In this document: piece after piece, positions 42,203-49,733 of the stretch | How positions within the stretch are numbered: position 1 is the stretch's first letter | Layout of the letters: every line of letters starts with the position of its first letter | Source: UBA967 sp044375555 | GTDB taxonomy: Bacteria > Verrucomicrobiota > Verrucomicrobiia > Chthoniobacterales > Terrimicrobiaceae | Reading direction: 5' to 3' | NCBI GenBank assembly: GCA_044375555.1 | Contig: JBILML010000013.1 | Coordinates: 1 to 64,000 of the forward strand | DNA length: 64,000 bases | The notes under the pieces: generated by a model | What the model saw: the letters and a program-made list of their open reading frames with translations, nothing else | Databases searched by the model: none | Told to the model about the DNA's origin: nothing | Made by a program: the position numbers and the translations under genes

Positions 42203-42631
42203 ATGCATATGAAAACCACAACACTGATAAAATCCCTTCTTCTTATTTGCGCTGTTGGGATCTTTGCAGGCACAGCACACGCAGATGAGGAGACCGATGC
42301 CGCCGTAGCCGCAGCCAAGGAGTGGTTGGCACTCGTCGATTCCAAAGAATATAAAAAAAGTTGGCAGGAGGCCGCGCCATTCTTCAAAAAGCATGTAAAT
42401 GAGAAACAATGGGAAGAACAGATTTCCTCGGTTCGTGGGCCACTTGGCAAAGCGGAATCAAGGGAATTGCTCGGAGCGCAGTTCACCACAGCACTTCCAG
42501 GCGCACCCGAAGGAGCGTATGTTGTGATCCAGTTTAAAACGAACTTTGCAAACAAGCGTGATTCAGTTGAGACGATTACGCCCATGATGGCGGATGGTTC
42601 TTGGCGGGTCTCTGGCTACTTCATCAAATAA
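42203..42631 (+). CDS. exported DUF4019 protein
   Basis: A 142-residue protein with a signal peptide ('LIKSLLLICAVGIFAGTAHA') and a mature domain like DUF4019: 'AAAKEWLALVDSKEYKKSWQ', 'EQISSVRGPLGKAESRELLG' and 'DGSWRVSGYFIK' at the end. The function is unknown; the family looks like a small NTF2-like periplasmic domain. Two in-frame start codons lie two residues apart (42203 and 42209). It lies in the cassette-like stretch but has no convincing attC of its own. Confidence 0.8.
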   Translation: MHMKTTTLIKSLLLICAVGIFAGTAHADEETDAAVAAAKEWLALVDSKEYKKSWQEAAPFFKKHVNEKQWEEQISSVRGPLGKAESRELLGAQFTTALPGAPEGAYVVIQFKTNFANKRDSVETITPMMADGSWRVSGYFIK

Positions 42632-42670
42632 AACAGCCGAACAATTCGATCCACCGAATGGCTACCCGTT

Positions 42671-42700
42671 AAAGGGATCAGGCATAAATTATTGACCCGA
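42671..42700 (+). repeat. REP-like motif left of the HD gene
   Basis: AAAGGGATCAGG, then about eight bases, then ATTGACC. An inverted copy lies at 43366-43398 on the other side of the HD-domain gene, and a third similar motif is at 2022-2047. Confidence 0.5.
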
Positions 42701-42806
42701 TCTTGCGATTGCACTTACCTCACGGCTGCCGTGACTTGCAGGCGTGAAACAAGAAAATCATGTCAATATTTAACTCCTGCCCTTTTTCACAACGTTCTCC
42801 AAAAAA

Positions 42807-43349
42807 ATGAACTCAATCGTTACAGAGATCGAACTCGTCGAGGAAATTATTGGGAGCCACAAAGAGCACATGGGCGACCAATTTCTTCCCTATAAGAACC
42901 ACGTTTATCGAGTGCTTAACTTCTGTTTCATGTTTCACGAGCCGTCCCCTGAGGAGGCCGACAAACTAGCAATTGCAGCAGCATTTCACGACCTCGGCAT
43001 GTGGCCAGGCGATCAAATTGACTATCTCGACCCTTCTATCGAGTTGGCGAGGACGTATCTCCTGCACACGAAGCGTGATGAATGGGTCGAAGAGGTTTCA
43101 CTTATGATCGAGTTTCACCATCGATTTAGAAGTTGCCCGAAAGAATTTCCCCAACTTGTCGAAGTAATTCGGCGGGGAGACTGGGTTGACGCTACAAAAG
43201 GCTTTCGCCGATTCGGGCTCAAAAGGACTGAGATTCGGCGAGTGCAAGACACGATCGAGAATCTTGGATTCCACGACAACTTGGTGAGAATTACGAAAAA
43301 GGAGTTTTGGAAGCGACCTTTCAATCCCCTTCCAATGATGAAATGGTAG
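42807..43349 (+). CDS. HD-domain protein
   Basis: A 180-residue HD-type metal-dependent phosphohydrolase: 'YKNHVYRVLNFCFMF' has the first His, 'AAAFHDLGMWPGDQIDYLDP' is the HD motif, and 'MIEFHHRFR' and 'RRGDWVDAT' supply later metal ligands. The family cleaves nucleotides or phosphate esters; the substrate is unknown. Base composition is A+T-rich. It is framed by inverted REP-like motifs, which suggests it may be part of a small mobile unit. Confidence 0.8.
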   Translation: MNSIVTEIELVEEIIGSHKEHMGDQFLPYKNHVYRVLNFCFMFHEPSPEEADKLAIAAAFHDLGMWPGDQIDYLDPSIELARTYLLHTKRDEWVEEVSLMIEFHHRFRSCPKEFPQLVEVIRRGDWVDATKGFRRFGLKRTEIRRVQDTIENLGFHDNLVRITKKEFWKRPFNPLPMMKW

Positions 43350-43365
43350 CAGAAAAAAATAGTTA

Positions 43366-43398
43366 AGGGGGTCAATAACTTATCCCTGCCCCTTTTTC
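43366..43398 (-). repeat. REP-like motif right of the HD gene, inverted
   Basis: On the minus strand this reads AAAAGGGGCAGG, about eight bases, ATTGACCCCC, matching the left motif at 42671-42700 in opposite orientation. Confidence 0.5.
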
Positions 43399-43409
43399 CT
43401 TGGTTCGGA

Positions 43410-43952
43410 TTAGCGACTTGCCTTAGCCTTACCTATAACATACTCGGCCTGTGGCAGGTGCAGCCCTAGATGGAAAGTAAACATACAGTTCCATTTGTGC
43501 GCATCAAAATTTCCAAAGACCGGATGCGGAGAAGTGCCCGTGCCTCGCAACCGCTTCAAACTCTTGACGGCTTTAATATGGCTGGTGATCGAATCAGCAA
43601 AATCCTTGAATTGTGAGGCATCTGCCAACAACGAGGGCATGACATCCGTCTTGGGATTGATCGTGGCCGGACCGCTCAATTCCTCACCTCTTGCAAGTTG
43701 AACGACTGTGGCTGTCATGCTTCTGTTCACAATGGCGTTGTGTTCCAAGATCATAAAGAATGACCATTTTCGCATATCTTCATCGACGCCCCTCATTGGT
43801 GGGACTTCGATGCAACGCTGCCCAGCTTCTTTCGATAATCCGTCGGCAAGTTTTGCATATTGCCTCAAGATAAGTTCGCTTTTTTCCAGCGCTTTTTTGC
43901 GACTTGTGAAAGTAAAAAGCGTCCGAATTGCAGTTTTGATCAGTAGGTTCAT
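43410..43952 (-). CDS. DinB-like (DUF1569-type) protein
   Basis: A 180-residue helical protein resembling the DinB/YfiT four-helix fold: 'WSFFMILEHNAIVNRSMTAT' has the first His, and 'WNCMFTFHLGLHLPQAEYVI' has the paired His residues near the C-terminus. Members bind a metal and include thiol transferases, but no activity can be assigned here. It points back toward the HD gene, converging with it. Confidence 0.65.
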   Translation of the reverse strand: MNLLIKTAIRTLFTFTSRKKALEKSELILRQYAKLADGLSKEAGQRCIEVPPMRGVDEDMRKWSFFMILEHNAIVNRSMTATVVQLARGEELSGPATINPKTDVMPSLLADASQFKDFADSITSHIKAVKSLKRLRGTGTSPHPVFGNFDAHKWNCMFTFHLGLHLPQAEYVIGKAKASR

Positions 43953-44010
43953 TTATGCGGAATTTTAGTGGTCAGCAATCCCTGAAAGGCGATGGCTGTA
44001 GGGGATTTTA

Positions 44011-44110
44011 CCAATGTCTTTTGGAAAGGCGACTTTCGGAGGTTTTATTGTAGGGCAGGCGTCTCGCCTGCCATCGAACGACTTACGCTCGCAGGCGAGA
44101 CGCCCGCGCT
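44011..44110. repeat. paired-hairpin repeat, copy A
   Basis: A leader (CCAATGTCTTTTGG...) is followed by two hairpins: GGCAGGCG-TCT-CGCCTGCC (44054-44072) and GCAGGCG-AGA-CGCCCGC (44091-44107), with complementary loops. A second copy including the leader is at 45381-45485. Confidence 0.75.
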
Positions 44111-44298
44111 GCTTTCAAAAGCCCATCAGCGGACTGCTGGAGATATCACTGCTCGCAGAAGGTGTAGGCCTGCATTCCCTTGACCAGCCATATCGAAACG
44201 CGTTCCGCGTTCCGCTACAGGAATCGCCATTTTCGGATTTATCCACAAACACCAAGAGAATCCTTGTAAATTAGAAATACGAAATCTGATTTACTCGA

Positions 44299-44547
44299 AT
44301 GATTTCCCGGAAATGCCTGCTGATTTCCGTTCAGAAAGGGTTGATTGAAAATCCTGGAGTCGAGGTTTTGGGGCAGCGGCAGTGCGGAAAGACGACTTTA
44401 GCGAGGCAAGTGACAGCGGTCTTCTCCACGCCTTGCTCGAAATGAGCGATCGACAGGCGCTGTGGGGGCATCCGAAATTCGACGCGAACCGGGAGGGATT
44501 TGCACTGGAGCAAGTGCTGGCCTCGCTGCCTGCGGGAGATGCCTGAT
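44299..44547 (+). pseudogene. relic of an AAA ATPase with DUF4143 domain
   Basis: Two pieces of one family are left. The first frame reads 'GVEVLGQRQCGKTTLARQVT', a Walker A region, and stops at 44445. The second reads 'LWGHPKFDANREGFALEQVL' then 'ASLPAGDA', like the C-terminal DUF4143 part ('GxxWEGFVIEQLL'). Some 200 residues between them are missing and the frame is broken. Confidence 0.68.
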
Positions 44548-44556
44548 TTTTGGGGC

Positions 44557-44597
44557 GTTTTTGAGCAGTTCGGCGTTGGTCTGGTATTTGCGGATGA
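44557..44597 (-). repeat. 41 bp copy of the rho 3' end
   Basis: Matches 46228-46268, inside the end of rho, at 38 of 41 positions and in the same orientation. On the minus strand it encodes 'IRKYQTNAELLKN', against 'IRKYPTNAELLKN' in Rho. The toxin modules at 44765-46128 lie between this fragment and the real rho end. Confidence 0.75.
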
Positions 44598-44739
44598 GCC
44601 GAACTTGGCCTAGCGAGAAGACCTAACCACCTGTCACGCCGGATACTTTCTTGCGCCGCTCGCGGCATCCGCAGCAGCAGCGCTCCGGTGCCGGTAACCT
44701 CGAGCGTTCGTGTAATAAATGCTGCTTGAAGTTTCCGTC

Positions 44740-44760
44740 AGTATGATATATCGTCATACT
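44740..44760 (+). promoter_or_regulatory. operator-like inverted repeat before the mazEF-type pair
   Basis: AGTATGA, seven bases TATATCG, TCATACT: a perfect 7 bp inverted repeat ending four bases before the antitoxin ATG and including TATGAT, a good -10 element. The antitoxin is a ribbon-helix-helix protein, which normally binds such sites. Confidence 0.6.
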
Positions 44761-44764
44761 CAAT

Positions 44765-45007
44765 ATGAGTGTTGCGAAAATTGCTATCACTATGGAAGAG
44801 GGCTTGGTCGAACAGGTCGATCGGCTCGTGCGGGAGCATGTTTATCCCAACCGGAGCCGGGCGATTCAGGATGCGGTGGCCGATAAGTTGCGGCGGATGG
44901 ACCGGGGGCGCTTGGCTCGCGAGTGCGCCAAGCTTGATCCGAAGTTCGAGCAAGCTCTTGCAGACGAGGGGATCGGTTCGGAGATCGAGCAATGGCCCAA
45001 ATATTGA
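44765..45007 (+). CDS. ribbon-helix-helix antitoxin (MazE-like)
   Basis: An 80-residue protein with the CopG-type ribbon-helix-helix fold: 'KIAITMEEGLVEQVDRLVRE' and 'YPNRSRAIQDAVADKLRRM' give the strand and two helices. The tail 'EQALADEGIGSEIEQWPKY' should wrap the toxin. The gene overlaps the MazF-type toxin by 16 bases and probably represses the operon through the inverted repeat at 44740-44760. Confidence 0.85.
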   Translation: MSVAKIAITMEEGLVEQVDRLVREHVYPNRSRAIQDAVADKLRRMDRGRLARECAKLDPKFEQALADEGIGSEIEQWPKY

Positions 45008-45336
45008 GGGGCGACATCGTCTGGGCCGATCTGGAGCCGACACGCGGTGGCGAGCAAGCGGGGCAGCGTCCGTTTTTGATCCTAAGCGAAGAAGTTTTCA
45101 ACGAGCGGTCGGGAACAGTCATCGCGATTGCTTTAACCAGCCAGCCGCAGAAAGCCGGGTTTCCGCTCACGCTGGAGTTGCTCGATGCGAAGCTTCCCAA
45201 GCGATCGTGGGCCAAGATCAGTCAGATTCGGACCCTTTCTGTTCATCGTCTGCAAAAGAAGATCGGCAAAGCTTCGGCCGGGGAGATGGATCAGATAGTC
45301 GAAGGTTTGAACGAGCTAATCGGCGGATTAGGTTGA
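44992..45336 (+). CDS. MazF/PemK-family mRNA interferase toxin
   Basis: A 114-residue MazF-type endoribonuclease: 'LRGDIVWADLEPTRGGEQAG' followed by 'QRPFLILSEEVFN', 'TVIAIALTSQ' and 'AKISQIRTLSVHRLQKKIGK' are the conserved blocks, including the Arg and Thr used in RNA cleavage. It halts growth by cutting mRNA at short sites when the antitoxin decays. It appears complete. Confidence 0.9.
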   Translation: MAQILRGDIVWADLEPTRGGEQAGQRPFLILSEEVFNERSGTVIAIALTSQPQKAGFPLTLELLDAKLPKRSWAKISQIRTLSVHRLQKKIGKASAGEMDQIVEGLNELIGGLG

Positions 45337-45380
45337 GGAAAGTTTGGATTTTTGGCCTGGTCCCGAAATCATTTTTAATA

Positions 45381-45485
45381 CCAATGTCTTTAAGAAAAGC
45401 CGATTTCGGTCGCTTGATAGTAGGGCGGGCGTCTCGCCTGCAGGTGTAAATCTTATGATGTCAAGCGAGACGCCTGACCTACTGT
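45381..45485. repeat. paired-hairpin repeat, copy B
   Basis: Leader CCAATGTCTTTAAG followed by GCGGGCG-TCT-CGCCTGC (45425-45441) and an inverted second arm ending in AGCGAGACGCCTGA. It matches copy A at 44011-44110 over its whole length; the second arm is more decayed. It separates the two toxin-antitoxin modules. Confidence 0.7.
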
Positions 45486-45571
45486 AGAATTTCGATCTAC
45501 GGCCTTGGAGAGGTTGGTTTTGAGCAGATAAAATCATTTGCAACCTGTAAGTAGCACTTTAGTATCACTCC

Positions 45572-45829
45572 ATGCGAACCGAACTCGTAACAACCTTAAA
45601 GCGCAAGGCGACTGACCTTATTTCCCAGCTTTCCACTGACCAAGAACCGGTGCTCATTACCCAGCACGGTCTCCCGGCTGCCTATCTTGTGGATGTAAAA
45701 ATGTTTGAGTCTATGGAAAGCAGGTTGTCGCTTCTTGAAGGGATCGCTCGCGGGGAAAAAGCCATTCTCGAAAATCGTGTTCTTTCGCATGAGGATGCAA
45801 AACAGAGGATGGCGCGGTGGCTCGCATAA
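45572..45829 (+). CDS. Phd/YefM-family antitoxin
   Basis: An 85-residue antitoxin. 'ELVTTLKRKATDLISQLSTD' then 'QEPVLITQHGLPAAYLVDVK' match the Phd DNA-binding fold, and the C-terminal helix 'LEGIARGEKAILENRVLSHE' binds the toxin. It overlaps the ParE/RelE-type toxin by 13 bases. This is the usual antitoxin-first order. Confidence 0.85.
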   Translation: MRTELVTTLKRKATDLISQLSTDQEPVLITQHGLPAAYLVDVKMFESMESRLSLLEGIARGEKAILENRVLSHEDAKQRMARWLA

Positions 45830-46128
45830 TTTGGACCGAGTCGGTTCTCCAAGACCTGGATCAGATCGCGGACTATATTTCTCTCGATAAACCAACGGCT
45901 GCGAGTCGGTTCGTTCAGCGAGTATTTGATCAGGTCGAGCAGCTTGCGTCCCACCCCAAGAGCGGCTCAATCCCCAACGATTTGAATGGAACCCCATATC
46001 GCCAACTCGTCATCCCTCCCGTTCGCATTTTTTATCGTGAGCAGGATGACACAGTCTTCATCATTTACATCATTCGGGGAGAGAGGTTTTTTCGGAGTAA
46101 CGAATTGCTCGAAAGAGATTCCGACTAG
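45817..46128 (+). CDS. ParE/RelE-family toxin
   Basis: A 103-residue RelE/ParE-fold protein: 'IIWTESVLQDLDQIADYISL' at the start, 'VEQLASHPKSGS' in the middle, and 'YRQLVIPPVRIFYREQDDTV' with 'IYIIRGERFF' at the end are typical. It may inhibit gyrase or cut mRNA on the ribosome; the sequence does not decide. The start is a GTG inside the antitoxin end. Confidence 0.87.
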   Translation: MARIIWTESVLQDLDQIADYISLDKPTAASRFVQRVFDQVEQLASHPKSGSIPNDLNGTPYRQLVIPPVRIFYREQDDTVFIIYIIRGERFFRSNELLERDSD

Positions 46129-46169
46129 GTCGAAAAACCTGATAGGCAATAAACTGCGATTTTCCAATC

Positions 46170-46205
46170 TCTCCGTGGCTTCGTGCCTCCGTGAGAGACC
46201 GTCCC
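46170..46205. repeat. short dispersed CTCCGTG repeat
   Basis: TCTCCGTGGCTTCGTGCCTC continuing CGTGAGAGA. Near-identical stretches lie at 4532-4560 and 6781-6808, where they form part of the insert in the repeated pseudogenes. It may be a small mobile repeat of this genome. Confidence 0.5.
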
Positions 46206-46215
46206 CTCAACTCTC

Positions 46216-47676
46216 TTAACCCGGCAGGTTTTTCAGCAGTTCGGCGTTGGTTGGGTATTTGCGGATGAAGAAGAGCAGGCGCTCGATGGCTTCGATGGGC
46301 TTGTGGCCCGCGAGGCCGCGGCGGATGACTCCGATTTTGTGGAGGTCTTCTTCGGGGATGAGCAATTCCTCACGGCGGGTGCCGGATTGGAAAATATCGA
46401 TCGCCGGGTAGATGCGCTGGTCGCTGATCTTGCGGTCGAGGACGATTTCCATGTTTCCGGTGCCTTTGAACTCTTGGAAAATCAACTCGTCCATGCGGCT
46501 GTTCGTCTCGATGAGGGCGGTCGCCATGATGGTAAGCGAGCCGGCTTCCTCGGTGTTGCGGGCAGCGGCGAAGAGTTTGCGGGGAATTTCCAAAGCGCGG
46601 GCGTCGACGCCGCCAGACATGGTGCGTCCACCGCCGCCTTGGGCGTTGTTGAACGCACGGCCGATGCGGGTGAGGGAGTCCATGAGCACGAAGACATCCT
46701 TGCCCATTTCCACCAGGCGCTTGGCGCGCTCCATGCAGAGCTGGGCGATGCGGGTGTGGGTTTTGATGTCCGAATCGTTCGAGCTGGCCATGAGTTCGGC
46801 GGTGGGAACGGTGCGGCGGATTTCGGTGACCTCTTCGGGGCGTTCGTCCACGAGCAGGATGAGGAGCTTCATCTCCGGGTGGTTTTTCACCACGGCGTCG
46901 GCGATGTGCTGCAAAAGCGTTGTCTTTCCGGTGCGGGGCGGGGCGACGATCAGGCCGCGCTGGCCTTTTCCAACGGGAGAAACGAGGTCGATCACGCGGG
47001 TGGTGAAGCGTTCGGGAACAGTCTCCAGCTTGATGCGCTTGTTGGGGTTCACAACCATCAACTCCTCGAAGACGGGGAGGTTTTGGATTTTCTCGGGATC
47101 CTCACCCTCGATCTCGGTGAGGCGGAACATCTGCGGGCCGCGGTTGCCACGGCGGGTCTCGCCCTTGATCCACATGCCATCGCGGAGGCCGTATTTGCGG
47201 ACGAGTTCGGGAGTGACGAAAATATCGTTGTTCGATTGGGTGTAATTGCGACGCGCCTCGCGCAGGAAGCCGAAGCCTTTTCCAGAAACCTCAACGATGC
47301 CGTCCGCGTAGGTGGGCGGTGGCGGCGGTGGCGGCGGCGGTGGCGGCGGGGGAGGAGGCGTGGCGGGAGTCGCTGGTGGGACGGGAACTGCAGGTGCGGG
47401 CGGAGCGGCGGGCGCAGCAGGCTTGGGCGGAGCGGCGGGAACCTCGGTCTTCGCGACTGGGGCGGGATCGGGCGCGGTGCCGTTCGAGGCAGGCTCGGCG
47501 GGTGTCTCCTGGTTTTCGATAGGAAGTTCGGTTTGCACGGAATCGCCTTTTTTGGACTGGCGGCGGGTGCGGCCGATGCGCGGGGTGCGCGTGCGGCGGC
47601 GTGGTTTCTCCGTGGACTCGGCAGCGTCAACGGCTGGTGCCGCCTCGGTGCCCGTATTGGGTTGGTCTTCGGTCAT
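46216..47676 (-). CDS. rho: transcription termination factor Rho with proline-rich arm
   Basis: A 486-residue Rho, the RNA helicase that ends transcription. The ATPase core has Walker A 'LIVAPPRTGKTTLLQHIADA', 'LLVDERPEEVTEIRR', 'RTMSGGVDARALEIPRKLFA' and 'TGNMEIVLDRKISDQRIYPA' in order, and the RNA-binding domain begins at 'ADGIVEVSGKGFGFLR'. The first ~150 residues are an extra arm rich in Arg, Ala and Pro with an unbroken run of about 15 prolines just before the RNA-binding domain. The ATG at 47676 is preferred over a longer frame because 'MTEDQPN' starts the ordinary acidic leader. Confidence 0.93.
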   Translation of the reverse strand: MTEDQPNTGTEAAPAVDAAESTEKPRRRTRTPRIGRTRRQSKKGDSVQTELPIENQETPAEPASNGTAPDPAPVAKTEVPAAPPKPAAPAAPPAPAVPVPPATPATPPPPPPPPPPPPPPPTYADGIVEVSGKGFGFLREARRNYTQSNNDIFVTPELVRKYGLRDGMWIKGETRRGNRGPQMFRLTEIEGEDPEKIQNLPVFEELMVVNPNKRIKLETVPERFTTRVIDLVSPVGKGQRGLIVAPPRTGKTTLLQHIADAVVKNHPEMKLLILLVDERPEEVTEIRRTVPTAELMASSNDSDIKTHTRIAQLCMERAKRLVEMGKDVFVLMDSLTRIGRAFNNAQGGGGRTMSGGVDARALEIPRKLFAAARNTEEAGSLTIMATALIETNSRMDELIFQEFKGTGNMEIVLDRKISDQRIYPAIDIFQSGTRREELLIPEEDLHKIGVIRRGLAGHKPIEAIERLLFFIRKYPTNAELLKNLPG

Positions 47677-48000
47677 GATAAAAATAATCCGTTCAGGATT
47701 TCTCCGGCGCTTTGGTTTCCCTGGCCGGTGGTGTAAAAAATCTTCTTTTGAAAAACGCCTGTCTGGTATTCGCAGTTTCCCTGAATGGCAGGGGCCTGTT
47801 CGACGAACGCTGAGACAGAGTGTCAATCGGGGCGGTGCGTGCGGAGGGGTATTTCTGCAAGGCGCACCGCAGGAATGGGGAGGAATAAAGGGAGTCGCGG
47901 AAAGAATGTCAACGCGAAATTTTGCAGGAGTTCTAATGCCGCAAGAGATCCAGCCTGCGCTTGCCATCGTGGCGATGGCTTCCCATGATGCCGCGGCTTT
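47677..48000. other. shared upstream region of rho and the Lrp-type gene
   Basis: A 324-base divergent gap. It should hold both promoters and a leader for rho, but no clear -10/-35 pair or riboswitch stands out. No convincing small gene is seen. Several A+T-rich patches (for example AAAAAATCTTCTTTTGAAAA near 47738) are candidate promoter sites. Confidence 0.4.
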
Positions 48001-48480
48001 ATGGAAGCGATTATTGATTTATTGCAGAAGAACGCCCTCATGCCTCGCGAGGAGATGGCCAAATTGCTTGGCATGTCGCGTGCCGATCTCGACGCCGCCA
48101 TCGCGCGGCTCGAGGCCGATGGGGTGATTCTTGGTTACCAGGCGGTGGTCAATCACGAGAAGTGGGACACCGAAAATGTCACGGCTGTGATCGAGGTGAA
48201 AATCACACCGGAGCGCGATGGGGGATTCGACCGCATCGCCTCGCGCATTGCCCGCTTCGATGAAGTGCAGAGTTGCTATTTGGTGAGTGGTGGTTACGAC
48301 CTGCTCATTATTGTGGAGGCGAGGAATCTCCGGGCTGCGGCGTCGTTTGTGGCCGAGAAGCTCAGCACGATTGATGCGGTGCAATCCACTGCCACGCATT
48401 TCCGGCTGAAGACCTATAAAGAAAACGGCACATTCCATCTTTTTGAGCCCACCTCCGAGCGGCTCTCCGTGTCGCCGTGA
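48001..48480 (+). CDS. Lrp/AsnC-family transcription regulator
   Basis: A 159-residue regulator with an N-terminal winged helix ('LMPREEMAKLLGMSRADLDA') and a C-terminal RAM ligand domain ('VTAVIEVKITPERDGG', 'CYLVSGGYDLLIIVEARNLR'). Family members sense amino acids. The stop overlaps the GTG start of an aminotransferase (GTGA), so it likely controls that gene or reports on its substrate. No ribosome site is obvious at the ATG. Confidence 0.87.
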   Translation: MEAIIDLLQKNALMPREEMAKLLGMSRADLDAAIARLEADGVILGYQAVVNHEKWDTENVTAVIEVKITPERDGGFDRIASRIARFDEVQSCYLVSGGYDLLIIVEARNLRAAASFVAEKLSTIDAVQSTATHFRLKTYKENGTFHLFEPTSERLSVSP

Positions 48481-49649
48481 GTATCGCCATCGCTGACCAC
48501 ATTCGCGACATCCCGCGCTCGGGCATTCGCGACTTTTTCGAAATCGTCCAGTCGATGGATGATGTCATCTCGCTGGGTATCGGGGAGCCGGATTTCGCAA
48601 CCCCGTGGCACATTCGCGAGGCGGCGATTTTTGCGCTGGAGCGCGGACGCACTGGCTACACCTCGAATCTCGGGCTGCCCCGACTGCGACGCACGATCTC
48701 CGACTATGTGCGTCGGCATTTTCAGATTTCCTATGAACCTCTCACCGAAATCCTCGTTTCGGTCGGCGTCTCCGAAGCGATCGATCTGGCCCTGCGGGCG
48801 TTGTTGAATCCCGGCGATGAGGTGCTCTACCACGAGCCGTGCTATGTCTCCTACTCGCCGACGATTGTGATGGCGCGCGGAGTGCCGAAGGCGATCACCA
48901 CGCGAGCCGAAGATGGGTTTGCCCTACGCGCCGAGGATTTGGAAAAACACATTACGCCGCGAACAAAGGTGCTGATGCTGAATTTCCCCACGAATCCCAC
49001 CGGAGCCACGATGGAGGCTGCGGAGTTGGAAAAAATCGCCGCCGTTTGCATTCGTCATAACCTTGTGGTTTTGACCGACGAAATTTATAGCGAGCTGACC
49101 TACGACGGCGCTGGGCACACGAGCATTGCTGTGTTTCCCGGCATGAAAGAGCGGACGGTTTTTCTGCATGGATTGTCGAAAGCCTTTGCGATGACGGGTT
49201 GGCGGATCGGCTTCGCGTGCGCTCCCACCGCGATCATCGAGGCGATGATGAAAATCCACCAGTATTCCATCCTTTGCGCCTCGATCATGGGTCAGGATGC
49301 TGCGGTGGAGGCGTTGGAGCGAGGGCAAGACAGCGTGGAACGGATGCGTCGCGAATACGAGCGGCGCCGGAACTACATCGTTTCCTCGCTGAACGAAATG
49401 GGTCTCCCATGCAGCAGCCCGCGCGGGGCCTTTTATGTTTTCCCAGAGATCACCTCGACGGGTCTGACCAGTCGCGATTTCTCGCTTCGCTTGTTGAAAG
49501 AGAAAAATGTGGCGGTCGTCCCGGGGCCTGCGTTCGGGAGTGGTGGCGAGGGTCATGTGCGCTGCAGTTTCGCCACGGCCTACGATCAGATCAAAATCGC
49601 CATGGAGCGAATGGCGGAGTTCTCCCGCGAACTTCGCGTTGGCGGCTAG
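48477..49649 (+). CDS. class I/II pyridoxal-phosphate aminotransferase
   Basis: A 390-residue fold-type I aminotransferase: 'VISLGIGEPDFATPWHIREA', 'GYTSNLGLPRLRRTISDYVR', 'LNFPTNPTGATMEAAELEKI', the PLP Lys in 'LHGLSKAFAMTGWRIGFACA', and a closing 'HVRCSFATAYDQIKIAMERM'. The subfamily is close to aspartate/aromatic aminotransferases such as PatA, but the substrate cannot be fixed. The GTG start overlaps the Lrp gene by four bases. Confidence 0.88.
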   Translation: MSIAIADHIRDIPRSGIRDFFEIVQSMDDVISLGIGEPDFATPWHIREAAIFALERGRTGYTSNLGLPRLRRTISDYVRRHFQISYEPLTEILVSVGVSEAIDLALRALLNPGDEVLYHEPCYVSYSPTIVMARGVPKAITTRAEDGFALRAEDLEKHITPRTKVLMLNFPTNPTGATMEAAELEKIAAVCIRHNLVVLTDEIYSELTYDGAGHTSIAVFPGMKERTVFLHGLSKAFAMTGWRIGFACAPTAIIEAMMKIHQYSILCASIMGQDAAVEALERGQDSVERMRREYERRRNYIVSSLNEMGLPCSSPRGAFYVFPEITSTGLTSRDFSLRLLKEKNVAVVPGPAFGSGGEGHVRCSFATAYDQIKIAMERMAEFSRELRVGG

Positions 49650-49733
49650 TTTTTCACAACAGGCTTCTTGCCCTCTCTGCAGGGGTGCCATTAACTGCAT
49701 GGGCTAAGCGCCCAACCGCGCTGATTTATCTTT

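Larger units (their letters stand above)
43953..44764. other. gene-poor stretch of relics and repeats
   Basis: About 800 bases without an intact gene. It contains a paired-hairpin repeat (44011-44110), an ATPase relic (44299-44547), a 41 bp copy of the rho 3' end (44557-44597) and the operator of the next toxin-antitoxin pair. Read together it looks like an insertion graveyard. Confidence 0.65.

Noticed and set aside
42636..42672. Possible third attC after the DUF4019 gene (GCCGAACAATTCG ... CCGTTAAAG)
   Set aside because: The right side does not fit the GTTRRRY core and the unit is only about 35 bases, too short to fold as attC. At best it is a decayed trace.
46303..47736. 477-codon plus-strand frame opposite rho
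   Set aside because: Its alanine-, glycine- and acid-rich translation is the mirror of rho codon bias, and rho is unmistakable on the other strand.
47312..48127. Plus-strand frame starting with a run of glycines
   Set aside because: The glycine run is just the complement of the poly-proline codons of rho; the rest crosses the promoter gap and the Lrp gene in the wrong frame.
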